Assembly (NCBI RefSeq): GCF_902459585.1
Contig: NZ_CABPSC010000002.1
Span: 62,001-126,000, forward strand
DNA length: 64,000 nt
Origin: Pandoraea nosoerga
GTDB taxonomy: Bacteria; Pseudomonadota; Gammaproteobacteria; Burkholderiales; Burkholderiaceae
Reading direction: 5' to 3'
In this document: in pieces, positions 26,272 to 34,529 of the stretch
How positions within the stretch are numbered: position 1 is the first letter of the stretch
Layout of the letters: every line of letters starts with the position of its first letter
Program-made: the position numbers and the translations under genes
Notes under the pieces: generated by a model
Database searches by the model: none
What the model saw: only the letters and a program-made list of their open reading frames with translations
Told to the model about the DNA's origin: nothing

Positions 26272-26301
26272 AAAAAGCCCGCCGAAAGGCGGGCTTTTTG
26301 T
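26272..26301. terminator. Bidirectional rho-independent terminator
   Basis: AAAAAGCCCGCC (26272-26283) and GGCGGGCTTTTT (26288-26299) form a 12-bp stem with a GAAA loop. It serves the small membrane protein gene on the plus strand and the 62-residue gene on the minus strand. Confidence 0.88.
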
Positions 26302-26333
26302 TGTTGCTTACACCTCAACAACGGGCTGGGCGC

Positions 26334-26522
26334 TCAGGCAACGGCCTGAAGGACATACTTGCCCTGGACAGTCAGTCGCGGGGATTTCCCACCCGTTTCC
26401 AACTCTTCCCATTCGATCAGTTTGCTCTCGAGCAACGATTCGAGGTCCGGGCGATCAAGCTCCACTTGTTCCGGAGCGTCCTTGACCAGCATCAGGGTGG
26501 CAAATTCATGATGACTCAGCAT
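26334..26522 (-). CDS. Conserved small hypothetical protein, 62 residues
   Basis: A compact, acidic, soluble protein (MLSHHEFATLMLVKD at the start) with a helix-strand pattern that could be a small winged-helix-like or antitoxin-like fold; this is not proven. GGGAG lies six bases before the ATG, and a terminator follows the gene. I have the impression that close homologues occur next to min genes in other Burkholderiales, but no function is known. It is divergent from minC. Confidence 0.7.
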   Translation of the reverse strand: MLSHHEFATLMLVKDAPEQVELDRPDLESLLESKLIEWEELETGGKSPRLTVQGKYVLQAVA

Positions 26523-26681
26523 CTTCGTCTCCCGGTTTGCGGTTCCACTGGGGGTCCCTCGTCAGGGACTTTAAGGATAGGTCACGAATATGGCACTTGT
26601 GCGACAAAATTCGTACTTTCGATGCTGCTATGCAGCATTTCTCGTGGCGACTTCCCCCGACGCCAGCATAAGCTCGCAGGG

Positions 26682-26697
26682 TGACATTACGATGTCA
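26682..26697. promoter_or_regulatory. Dyad in the minC upstream region
   Basis: TGACAT-TACG-ATGTCA is a perfect 6-bp inverted repeat in the 351-base gap between the small hypothetical gene and minC. A second dyad, GCATTCC-N9-GGAATGC, lies at 26706-26728. The rest of the gap holds the likely minC promoter. Confidence 0.35.
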
Positions 26698-26808
26698 TTC
26701 CGATAGCATTCCCGCCGCTCCGGAATGCATGCAGAATTCATCTGAATGCTGCGATGCAATAGTGACGAAATTCATGCCGCGCACGCGCTTATGTCGCTTA
26801 TTTTGGGT

Positions 26809-26835
26809 TTGCTCGGGCACGAGGGACGGTAGAAT
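26809..26835 (+). promoter_or_regulatory. Possible minCDE promoter
   Basis: TAGAAT at 26830-26835 resembles a -10 box, with TTGCTC at 26809-26814 as a weak -35 at a short 15-base spacing. The start codon of minC is 39 bases downstream. Confidence 0.4.
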
Positions 26836-26873
26836 GGCCCAATTTGCCAGCAATTCGCGCACAACAACCTGAC

Positions 26874-27659
26874 ATGCCGCAAAAGAAAACGCCGTACTTC
26901 GAGTTACGCAGCGGTGCAGTGGACACGCTGCATTTCGTGGTCAAGACGCCTGAACTGGATACGCTGCGCACCGAACTGGCGCAACGTTTCGAAGCGACCC
27001 CGGAATTCTTTGCCGGGGACACCGTCGCCATCGACGTGCGGCGTCTGGCGGGCAACGAGCGTGTTGCCGTGCCGGCGTTGGCCGAAATGCTGACCGAATT
27101 TCGCATGAAGCCGATCGGTGTGGTCGCCAATACCGAGCAGGCCGACTGGGCGGTGGTGGAGGGTCTGCCGCGTCTGGATAGCCACGAGCGGCGCATCTCG
27201 CGCACTCCGCGCGACGCGGGCGGTGCCGGCGACGACGAGGGGGCGCCCGCCGGGCAGTCTGCCGGGGCCACTGCTGCCGCCGCCGCTGTTGCCGGCGGCC
27301 CTGCGCCGGCCGAAGCCTCCGCCATCGCCTCGACCATCATCGACAAGCCGTTGCGTTCGGGCCAGCAGGTCTACGCGAAGGGTGACCTGATCATCCTCGA
27401 TCTCGTCAGTTACGGGGCCGAGGTGATCGCCGAAGGTAATATTCACATTTACGCGCCGCTGCGGGGACGGGCGCTGGCAGGCGTGAAGGGCAAGCTCGAT
27501 GCGCGCATCTTCTGCACCTGCCTCGAGCCCGAGCTGATTTCCATCGCCGGAATTTACCGGACCGGTGAGCATGCGCTGCCGCCTGAAGTGCAGGGGCGTT
27601 CGGTGCAGGTGCGGCTGGTAGACGACAAATTGATTTTCGAGCCCCTCGGGCTCAAGTGA
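26874..27659 (+). CDS. minC: Septum site-determining protein MinC
   Basis: About 261 residues. The N-terminal FtsZ-inhibiting domain (residues 1-105) is joined by an Ala/Gly-rich linker of about 40 residues to the C-terminal beta-helix domain, which has the typical V-Y-A-x-G-D-L-I-I-L and [16 protein letters not shown] motifs. MinC blocks FtsZ polymerisation near the poles and is recruited by MinD. The ATG at 26874 gives the family N-terminus (PYFELRSG). First gene of minCDE. Confidence 0.96.
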   Translation: MPQKKTPYFELRSGAVDTLHFVVKTPELDTLRTELAQRFEATPEFFAGDTVAIDVRRLAGNERVAVPALAEMLTEFRMKPIGVVANTEQADWAVVEGLPRLDSHERRISRTPRDAGGAGDDEGAPAGQSAGATAAAAAVAGGPAPAEASAIASTIIDKPLRSGQQVYAKGDLIILDLVSYGAEVIAEGNIHIYAPLRGRALAGVKGKLDARIFCTCLEPELISIAGIYRTGEHALPPEVQGRSVQVRLVDDKLIFEPLGLK

Positions 27660-27713
27660 TTCGTAGCTAAGGTAGCTAATTTCATCCTCAATAGTTTGGG
27701 AAGGCATCGACAG

Positions 27714-28529
27714 ATGGCAAAAGTGATTGTGGTGACCTCTGGCAAGGGTGGCGTCGGCAAGACGACGACCAGCGCCAGCTTTTCCGCCGGCCTCGCCTTG
27801 GAGGGGCACAAGACGGCAGTCATCGATTTCGACGTCGGTCTGCGCAACCTCGATCTGATCATGGGTTGCGAGCGCCGCGTGGTCTACGACCTGATCAACG
27901 TGATCCAGGGCGAGGCGAACCTCAATCAGGCGCTCATCAAGGACAAGTCCTGCGAGAACCTGTTCATCCTGCCCGCCTCGCAAACGCGTGACAAGGAAGC
28001 GCTCACGCAGGCAGGCGTGGAGAAGGTCATCAACGACCTTGCCGACATGGGCTTCGAGTACATCGTGTGCGATTCGCCGGCCGGTATCGAATCGGGCGCG
28101 CTGCTCGCCATGCACTTCGCCGACGAGGCGCTCGTGGTGACGAACCCCGAAGTGTCGTCGGTGCGTGATTCGGATCGCATCCTGGGCATTCTCTCGTCGA
28201 AGACGAAGCGCGCCATCGAGGGCAGCGAGCCGATCAAGGAACACCTGCTCATCACGCGCTACAACCCCAAGCGCGTGAACGACGGCCAGATGCTCTCGCT
28301 CGAAGACATTCAGGAAATCCTCCGGATCAAGCTCATCGGCGTGATTCCGGAGTCGGAGTCGGTGCTGCACGCATCGAACCAGGGCACTCCCGCGATCCAT
28401 CTCGACGGCACCGACGTGGCCGACGCATACCGCGACGTGGTGAGCCGATTCAAGGGCGAAGACAAGCCCATGCGCTTTACCGACTATCAGAAGCCGGGGT
28501 TGTTTCAGCGCATTTTCGGCTCGAAGTAA
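27714..28529 (+). CDS. minD: Septum site-determining ATPase MinD
   Basis: About 271 residues. The deviant Walker A KGGVGKTT is at about 11-18, with the ParA/MinD core and the C-terminal amphipathic membrane-targeting helix (GLFQRIFGSK). MinD binds the inner membrane as an ATP dimer, recruits MinC and is released by MinE. An AAGG lies nine bases before the ATG. It is 54 bases after minC and 9 bases before minE. Confidence 0.97.
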   Translation: MAKVIVVTSGKGGVGKTTTSASFSAGLALEGHKTAVIDFDVGLRNLDLIMGCERRVVYDLINVIQGEANLNQALIKDKSCENLFILPASQTRDKEALTQAGVEKVINDLADMGFEYIVCDSPAGIESGALLAMHFADEALVVTNPEVSSVRDSDRILGILSSKTKRAIEGSEPIKEHLLITRYNPKRVNDGQMLSLEDIQEILRIKLIGVIPESESVLHASNQGTPAIHLDGTDVADAYRDVVSRFKGEDKPMRFTDYQKPGLFQRIFGSK

Positions 28530-28538
28530 GGAGCGCCC

Positions 28539-28793
28539 ATGTCCTTCCTGTCTTTCCTCCTGGGGGAGAAGAAAAAGACCGCCGCCGTTGCCAAGGAGCG
28601 CCTGCAGATCATTCTGGCGCACGAGCGCGCGGGCTCGTCGCCGCCGGCCGATTATCTGCCGGCGCTGCAGCGCGAGCTGGTCGCCGTCATCTCCAAGTAC
28701 GTCAAGATCGCCCAAGACGACATCAAGGTCAGCGTCGAGCATCAGGACAACCTGGAAGTGCTCGAGGTGAAGATCGAATTGCCGCAGACCTGA
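28539..28793 (+). CDS. minE: Cell division topological specificity factor MinE
   Basis: 84 residues. The N-terminal part holds the anti-MinCD segment ([14 protein letters not shown]) and the rest is the dimerisation domain (YVKI..DIKV). MinE stimulates the MinD ATPase and drives pole-to-pole oscillation so that MinC keeps the septum at mid-cell. AAGGAG lies just before the ATG. Last gene of the operon. Confidence 0.97.
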   Translation: MSFLSFLLGEKKKTAAVAKERLQIILAHERAGSSPPADYLPALQRELVAVISKYVKIAQDDIKVSVEHQDNLEVLEVKIELPQT

Positions 28794-28805
28794 GCGGTCT
28801 AGGCA

Positions 28806-28829
28806 CGGCGACGCCAATGCGCGTCGCCG
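28806..28829. terminator. Hairpin after minE
   Basis: CGGCGACG and CGTCGCCG (8-bp arms, 8-base loop) lie 13 bases past the minE stop, and another GC stem follows at 28891-28919. Neither has a T-run, so termination here may be rho-assisted. Confidence 0.35.
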
Positions 28830-28933
28830 GTCGTCGCGTGGCTGCCGACGCGCGGCATGGCCATGCCGTGCCGTGCGAATGAGCGAGACGGCCCGCCACT
28901 CCGCTGTGGGGCGGCGGGCTCCCGCCATGTCCG

Positions 28934-29968
28934 TCAGAACTTGTAGTCGGGATTCTTCGGATCGAACGTGAGGTCGGTCCACGTCTGTCGGCGCACCTTT
29001 TCGAAGCGCATTTCCTCGATCTTCTGCCCTGCGGCGTCCCACGCCTCGATGCCGCGCGGGCGCCCCGTCCTCAGATCGAGCAGCACGCGCGACCGGTTCG
29101 CGTAATGCTGCGGCGGCCCTGACGGCGCGTCCCATTCGAGCGCGGCCACGCGCACGCCATTCAGTTCGGACACCGATATTCTTGCCGGCTTCTCCGAGAG
29201 TCCGGCGGCCCGGAAGCTGCGGCCGTCATGCGCGATCTGCTCGGCGATGAATGCGAAGCCCAGGTCGCGCACGGTGTGATTCGATTGCGAGCGCGCGAGC
29301 GGCCCGTCGATGCCGCTCCAGATCGACGTGAAGCCCAGGATGCCGCCGAGATGACCGTACATTTCCTTCGGATTCCTCGTCTCGTCGTAGATGATCTCCT
29401 GGCCGGCATGAGCGCCGTCGGCCAGCCACTTGGCGTAAATCTGCAGCGGCTTTTCGCGGATTTTCACGAGCATGTGATCGGGTGTGCCCTGCCACTGGTC
29501 GTTGATGCGCTCATGGCGCGTGAGTTCGTACTGATACTCGGGCATGGCGGCCGCTTCCGCCTTGAGGAACCGAACCAGCGCGTCGGGCGAGAGCGCCTGC
29601 AGGTGGGCGACGATCTGCGCGTCGCTCATCTTCGCGAATTCGCCGCTTTTGATCGCGCGCGAGAACCATTGCGCTTGCGCCGCGACGGGCATGGCGGCGA
29701 GCCGGGCCGCGTCGGCGTCGTTCGGCGTGGCGCCCGCGGCACCCACCCCGCTTGCCGCTGACGCCGTCGGGCTCGCCTGAGGAGCGGTTTGTGCGCACGC
29801 GACCGATGCGCTCAGCACACCGGCGGCCAGCGTGAGCGGCAGCCAGCCGAGTACGAGCGCCAGACGTCCCACGCGCGGCGCTCGCCACATTGCGTGGCGT
29901 GGATGGAAACGCCGCTTGCCGTGGCGGCGCGCAGGTGCTCGGGCAATCGAATTGCGAAAGATGACCAT
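28934..29968 (-). CDS. DUF1571 protein, exported
   Basis: About 344 residues. A basic N-terminal stretch of about 26 residues precedes a signal-like helix (ALVLGWLPLTLAAGVLSASV) ending in A-C-A-Q. The mature part matches DUF1571, a family of periplasmic or outer-membrane-facing proteins with LolA-like lipoprotein-carrier character. The ATG at 29968 has GGGAG nine bases upstream. A Met at 29890, right before the signal helix, would give a more usual signal peptide but lacks a ribosome site. It ends the fatty-acid cluster; a lipid-related role is only inferred. Confidence 0.75.
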   Translation of the reverse strand: MVIFRNSIARAPARRHGKRRFHPRHAMWRAPRVGRLALVLGWLPLTLAAGVLSASVACAQTAPQASPTASAASGVGAAGATPNDADAARLAAMPVAAQAQWFSRAIKSGEFAKMSDAQIVAHLQALSPDALVRFLKAEAAAMPEYQYELTRHERINDQWQGTPDHMLVKIREKPLQIYAKWLADGAHAGQEIIYDETRNPKEMYGHLGGILGFTSIWSGIDGPLARSQSNHTVRDLGFAFIAEQIAHDGRSFRAAGLSEKPARISVSELNGVRVAALEWDAPSGPPQHYANRSRVLLDLRTGRPRGIEAWDAAGQKIEEMRFEKVRRQTWTDLTFDPKNPDYKF

Positions 29969-30084
29969 TGTCGTTGTCTCCCTGAATCGATGGGGCGCCG
30001 GCGGAGGGCGTAGAAGTGCGCCGGCGCGCTTGGATCCGGCCACGCAGGCGCCTCGGGCCGCGTGAAGACGCTTCCAGGCCCTTT

Positions 30085-31824
30085 TCAAGGCGGCGTGGCC
30101 GGCGTCGGCGCCGGCTCGCGCAGTTCGCGCCGCAGGATCTTGCCGACAGTCGTCTTGGGCAGCTCGCCCTGGCGAAATTCGACGATGCGAGGCACCTTGT
30201 ACGCCGTGAGGTGCTCGCGGCAGTGAGCGAGGATCGTCGCGGCGTCCAGTTGCGGATCTCTCGCCACGAGGACGAGTTTCACACGCTCGCCCGCCACGGG
30301 GTCGGGCACCCCGACGACCGCCGCTTCGCGCACGCCGGGATGCAGCATCACGACGTCCTCGATCTCGTTCGGATAGACGTTGAAGCCCGAGACGAGAATC
30401 ATGTCCTTCTTGCGATCGATGAGCCGGACGTAGCCGCGCTCGTCCATCACGCCAATGTCGCCGGTCATCAGCCAGCCGTCGGCGTCGAGGGTCTTCGCCG
30501 TCTCTTCGGGGCGTCGCCAGTAACCGCGCATGACCTGCGGCCCACGCACGCACAGCTCGCCGGGCTCGCCGATCGCAGCCCACGTGCCGTCTTCGCGCCT
30601 GAAGCGCACTTCGGTGGACGGCGCGGGCAGGCCGATCGATCCGGTGAACTCGTAGTCGTCCATGTGGGCGAGATCGACCGGGTTCATGGTGACGATGGGC
30701 GAGCATTCCGTCAGACCGTAGCCTTCGATGATCGGCTTGCCGGTGACCTGCTTCCAGCGCTCGGCAATGGCGCGTTGCGTGGCCATGCCGCCCGCGAGCG
30801 ACAGCTTGAGCTTCGAGAAGTCGCGCGCGCAGAAGTCCTTGTTCTCGAGCAGGCCGTTATAGAGCGTGTTCACGCCCGTGACGCCGGTGAAGGCCTCGTT
30901 GCGGATGATGTAGACGACCTTTTTCACGTCGCGCGGATTCGCAATGAGAATGTTGCGTCCGCCCAGGCTCATGAACACCAGAAGGTTCACGGTGAGCGAG
31001 AGGATGTGGTACATCGGCAGCAGCGACAGGTTGACCTCGATGTCGCCGTCGAGCTGATCGGCCGCCCACGCCTCGGTCTGGAGCAGGTTGGCGAGCACGT
31101 TGCCGTGCGTGAGCATCGCGCCCTTTGCCACGCCCGTCGTGCCGCCCGTGTATTGCAGGAACGCGAGATCGTCGCGCGCGAGCGGCACGGCAGCGGCGGT
31201 GAGCGTTGCGCCTTGCGCCAGCGCGCGGCGCAGCGCGACGGCGCGGGGCAGGTGATATGCCGGCACCTGCCTGGCGATGTGCCGCATGAGGAAATTGACG
31301 GCGCGTCCCTTGGCGTTCAGGCCGGCCCCGAGCAGGTCGCCGATCTGGGTGACGAGCACGTGGCGCACGTCAGTGTCGGGCAGCGCGTCCTGCACGGTCT
31401 TCGCGAAGTTCTCGAAGACGACGATCGTCTGCGCGCCGCTGTCCTGCAACTGATGCTTGAGCTCGCGCGCGGTGTAGAGCGGATTGACGTTGACCACCAC
31501 GCCGCCGGCGATGAGCGTGCCGAACAGGCAGATCGGGTACTGGAAGCAGTTGGGCATCATGAGCGCCACGCGATCGCCGGCGCGCACGCCTTGCGCTTGC
31601 AGCCACGCCGCGAATGCGCGCGCCTGACGCGCGACTTCACCGTAGCTCATTTCGCTGCCGAGGCTCACGAACGCCACGCGGTCGCGATACCTGGCGATCC
31701 ATTCATCGAAGGCCTGCACGAGCGACGTGTACCGTGTCACGTCGATGTCGGCCGGCACGCCGGGGGGATAGGCGCCGAGCCAGATGCGGTCCTGCTGGAC
31801 AGCTTGGTCCATCGTTGTCTCCAT
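30085..31824 (-). CDS. fadD: Long-chain acyl-CoA synthetase (FadD-like AMP-binding ligase)
   Basis: About 579 residues. The adenylate-forming motifs are in order: Y-T-G-G-T-T-G-V-A-K-G (P-loop-like), E-G-Y-G-L-T-E-C, W-L-M-T-G-D, the D-R-K-K-D linker and the C-terminal catalytic lysine in KTTVGKILRRE. It should activate fatty acids to acyl-CoA, feeding the adjacent beta-oxidation genes. The start is ATG at 31824, six bases after GGGGAG; an ATG at 31812 is also possible. Confidence 0.9.
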   Translation of the reverse strand: METTMDQAVQQDRIWLGAYPPGVPADIDVTRYTSLVQAFDEWIARYRDRVAFVSLGSEMSYGEVARQARAFAAWLQAQGVRAGDRVALMMPNCFQYPICLFGTLIAGGVVVNVNPLYTARELKHQLQDSGAQTIVVFENFAKTVQDALPDTDVRHVLVTQIGDLLGAGLNAKGRAVNFLMRHIARQVPAYHLPRAVALRRALAQGATLTAAAVPLARDDLAFLQYTGGTTGVAKGAMLTHGNVLANLLQTEAWAADQLDGDIEVNLSLLPMYHILSLTVNLLVFMSLGGRNILIANPRDVKKVVYIIRNEAFTGVTGVNTLYNGLLENKDFCARDFSKLKLSLAGGMATQRAIAERWKQVTGKPIIEGYGLTECSPIVTMNPVDLAHMDDYEFTGSIGLPAPSTEVRFRREDGTWAAIGEPGELCVRGPQVMRGYWRRPEETAKTLDADGWLMTGDIGVMDERGYVRLIDRKKDMILVSGFNVYPNEIEDVVMLHPGVREAAVVGVPDPVAGERVKLVLVARDPQLDAATILAHCREHLTAYKVPRIVEFRQGELPKTTVGKILRRELREPAPTPATPP

Positions 31825-32068
31825 GAAAAGCTCCCCGCGCTCGCGCATTCGCTCGCCAATTCGCCAGCTAATTCGCTCGCTCATCTGCTGACTCGCTCGC
31901 ATGCTGCGGCTTGCTCTGCCGGCAAGACTCGTGCGCGCGCGGGCGCGGTGATGGCTGCCCCTGTGATGCCGATTCCGTTCTCGTTATGTGATTCGCGTCC
32001 TGGTTCGTATCGTCGTTGGTGGCGTCGTTTCGGTAGTTCCCGGTCGTCTGCGCTCCGGCCGTCTCACG

Positions 32069-33388
32069 TCAGCGCTCGAGCATCGCCACGACGCCCTGAC
32101 CACCTGCCGCGCAAATCGAGATGAGCCCGCGCCCGCCGCCGCGCATGGCAAGCAGCTTGGCGAGCGTGGCGAGAATGCGCCCGCCAGTGGCCGCGAACGG
32201 GTGTCCGCACGCGAGTGAGCTGCCGTGTACGTTCAAACGCTGGCGGTCGATGCCGCCCAGCGGCGCGGCAAGCCCCAGCTTGTCGCGGCAGTACTGCGGG
32301 TCTTCCCACGCCTTGAGCGTGCAAAGCACCTGCGCGGCGAACGCCTCGTGGATTTCGTAAAAATCGAAGTCCTGCAGTGTCAGGCCGGCCTGCGCCAGCA
32401 TGCGCGGGACCGCGTAGACCGGCGCCATCAGCAAGCCCTCGCGTTGCGATTCGTCCGGATTGAAGAAGTCGACGGCGGCCGTCTGCGAGTACGTCAGGTA
32501 CGCGAGTACCGGGATACCGTGCGCGTGCGCCCACGCTTCGCTCGCGAGCAGCACACACGAGGCGCCGTCGGTGAGCGGCGTCGAGTTGCCGGCCGTGAGC
32601 GTGCCGGCGGCGCTGCGGTCGAACACCGGCTTGAGGCTGGCGAGTTTCTCGAGGGTGACGTCGGGCCGCAGGTTGTTGTCGCGTTGCAGGCCGCGAAACG
32701 GTGTCATCAGATCGAGGAAGAAACCTTGTTCGTAGGCCGCGGCGAGACGCTCGTGGCTCGCGAGCGCGAGCTCGTCCTGCGCGGCGCGCTCGATCTGCCA
32801 GTGCTTGGCCATCAATTCGCAGTGCTCGCCCATCGACAGACCGGTGCGCGGCTCGCCATTGCGCGGCAACGACGGGCGGAACAGCATGCCGGGCCGGGCT
32901 TTCGCGAACGCGCCGATCTTCGCGCTCGTGCTGCGTTGGCGGTTGGCTTCGAGCAGGATCTTGCGCAGCGTCTCGTTCACGCCGATGGGGGCGTCCGAGG
33001 CGGTGTCGACGCCGCCCGCGATGGCCACGTCGATCTGGCCCATTGCGATCTTGTTGCCGGTGAGGATGACCGTCTCGAGCCCGGTGCCGCATGCCTGCTG
33101 CACGTCGTAGGCGGGCGTCTGCGGCGCGAGCGTGGTCGACAGGACGGATTCTCGCGTCAGGTTGAAGTCGCGCGAGTGCTTGAGCACGGCGCCTGCGGCG
33201 ACTTCGCCCAGCCGCTGGCCATGCAGGCCGAAGCGGTCGATGAGGCCCTGCATGGCCGCGCTCAGCATGTCCTGGTTCGATGCCGTCGCGTAGGCCGTGT
33301 TCGCGCGCGCGAATGGAATGCGATTGCCGCCGAGGATCGCGACGCGTCGCAGCGCGGGTGCGGGGGCGGTAGGTTTGATGGCGCTCAT
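32069..33388 (-). CDS. Acetyl-CoA C-acyltransferase (FadI/FadA2-like thiolase)
   Basis: About 439 residues. The nucleophilic Cys is near residue 100 (QQACGTGLETV). The C-terminal His motif reads C-G-H-P-F-A-A-T-G-G-R and the second catalytic Cys is in I-C-A-A-G-G-Q-G. It should cleave 3-ketoacyl-CoA to acetyl-CoA and a shortened acyl-CoA. The length fits FadI and mycobacterial FadA2 rather than the shorter FadA. The 94-base gap to the MaoC gene upstream is almost entirely a 12-bp repeat, and the ribosome site is weak. Confidence 0.9.
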   Translation of the reverse strand: MSAIKPTAPAPALRRVAILGGNRIPFARANTAYATASNQDMLSAAMQGLIDRFGLHGQRLGEVAAGAVLKHSRDFNLTRESVLSTTLAPQTPAYDVQQACGTGLETVILTGNKIAMGQIDVAIAGGVDTASDAPIGVNETLRKILLEANRQRSTSAKIGAFAKARPGMLFRPSLPRNGEPRTGLSMGEHCELMAKHWQIERAAQDELALASHERLAAAYEQGFFLDLMTPFRGLQRDNNLRPDVTLEKLASLKPVFDRSAAGTLTAGNSTPLTDGASCVLLASEAWAHAHGIPVLAYLTYSQTAAVDFFNPDESQREGLLMAPVYAVPRMLAQAGLTLQDFDFYEIHEAFAAQVLCTLKAWEDPQYCRDKLGLAAPLGGIDRQRLNVHGSSLACGHPFAATGGRILATLAKLLAMRGGGRGLISICAAGGQGVVAMLER

Positions 33389-33403
33389 GAAAGGTCCGTT
33401 CCG

Positions 33404-33475
33404 GGTGCGGTTTCGGGGGCAGTTTCGGGGGCGATTTCGGTTGCGATTGCGGTTGCGATTTCGGGTGAGGTCTCG
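33404..33475. repeat. 12-bp degenerate tandem repeat, 6 copies
   Basis: Six units of roughly GGTGCGATTTCG in the leader of the thiolase gene. The unit is a multiple of three and is open in the thiolase frame (alternating Arg-Asn), but no start codon there looks convincing. Confidence 0.8.
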
Positions 33476-33482
33476 GGACCCG

Positions 33483-34529
33483 TCATGAAGCGGCGGGGGC
33501 GTCGACGGTGCCGGTGGCGCCGAGGGCAGCCCCCGTATCGCCGGCGCCGCGGCGCTGTGGCGACGCTGTGGCGGCGTTCTCGGCGAGTTGCCATCGTCCG
33601 CGCAGATGCGGGACGGTCCCCGCCGCATCGCGCAGTTCGAACACGGTCCCGGGCTCGGATCCGTCACCCGCTGTGCCGCTCGCCGGGGCGCCGTCGGACT
33701 GGCGCCAGAGCGTCACCTGGCCCGGCAGCAAGATCGGCGTCTTGAATTCGACGAGCAGATCGAGGGTCGCGGGCGAGCCTGGCAGCACGGCCGCGAGCGC
33801 GCGCGCGAAGCTCCACATGCCGTGGATGATCGGACGCGGAAAACCGAAGCATCTTGCCGTGATCGGCCACAGGTGGATCGGGTTGTAGTCGCCCGACACG
33901 CGCGCGTATTGCCGGCCGAGGTCGCGCGGAAGCGACCACGCTTGCGTTTGGATCAACGACGTGCGCGCGCCGAGCGCCGCGCGATAGGGTGTGCCCAGCG
34001 CAGCGCCCACGCCCGTGCGCAGATACAGGCTTTCGCCGCTCCAGACGACTTCGCCGCCGCGGCGCGCAGTGGTGAGCACCGTGAACGCCTGTCCCTTGTC
34101 ATGCGCGTACAGCGCGCCGCAACGCACGTCGAAGTCGAGCCGGTCGCCGGCGTGAAGCGTCGCATGCTGCACGATGCGATTGGCCAGATGCACCATGCCC
34201 AGCATCGCGAACGGGAAGGCGCGATCGGTCATCAGCAGCATGTGTAGCGCAAACGCGAGCAGATGCGGCCACGTGGGCGGCACGGCGGACGTCTGCGCAA
34301 AGCCGCACAGACGCGCGTAGCGAGCGATGGCCTCGGCCTCGAGCGCCACGTTGCGCCATTCGAAGGCGAGCGGGGGCAGCGGCCGGGCGTGCGCAGGCTT
34401 GCGCGAGGCGAGCAGCGCACGCACGTAGCACCGCAGCGGCGAGGGCAGGTGCGTGATGCGACGGGCGGCGCCCTGCGCCGGGTCGCGTGAACGGTCGTGC
34501 GGCGGCGAGCGGTCGTCGGCCATGGTCAT
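33483..34529 (-). CDS. MaoC-type (R)-specific enoyl-CoA hydratase (HtdX-like)
   Basis: About 348 residues, a long double-hotdog MaoC protein. The hydratase-2 motif is in the second half: V-S-G-D-Y-N-P-I-H with catalytic Asp 214 and His 219, then G-F-P-R-P-I-I-H-G-M-W. It should hydrate trans-2-enoyl-CoA to (R)-3-hydroxyacyl-CoA. The ATG at 34529 overlaps the FabG stop as ATGA, which shows tight coupling to the reductase expected to act on the same intermediate. Confidence 0.88.
   Translation of the reverse strand: MTMADDRSPPHDRSRDPAQGAARRITHLPSPLRCYVRALLASRKPAHARPLPPLAFEWRNVALEAEAIARYARLCGFAQTSAVPPTWPHLLAFALHMLLMTDRAFPFAMLGMVHLANRIVQHATLHAGDRLDFDVRCGALYAHDKGQAFTVLTTARRGGEVVWSGESLYLRTGVGAALGTPYRAALGARTSLIQTQAWSLPRDLGRQYARVSGDYNPIHLWPITARCFGFPRPIIHGMWSFARALAAVLPGSPATLDLLVEFKTPILLPGQVTLWRQSDGAPASGTAGDGSEPGTVFELRDAAGTVPHLRGRWQLAENAATASPQRRGAGDTGAALGATGTVDAPAAS

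Noticed and set aside
33388-33667. N-terminal extension of the thiolase through the repeat region
   Set aside because: The extension would be an Arg-Asn repeat and then run into the MaoC gene; the Met at 33388 matches thiolase length.
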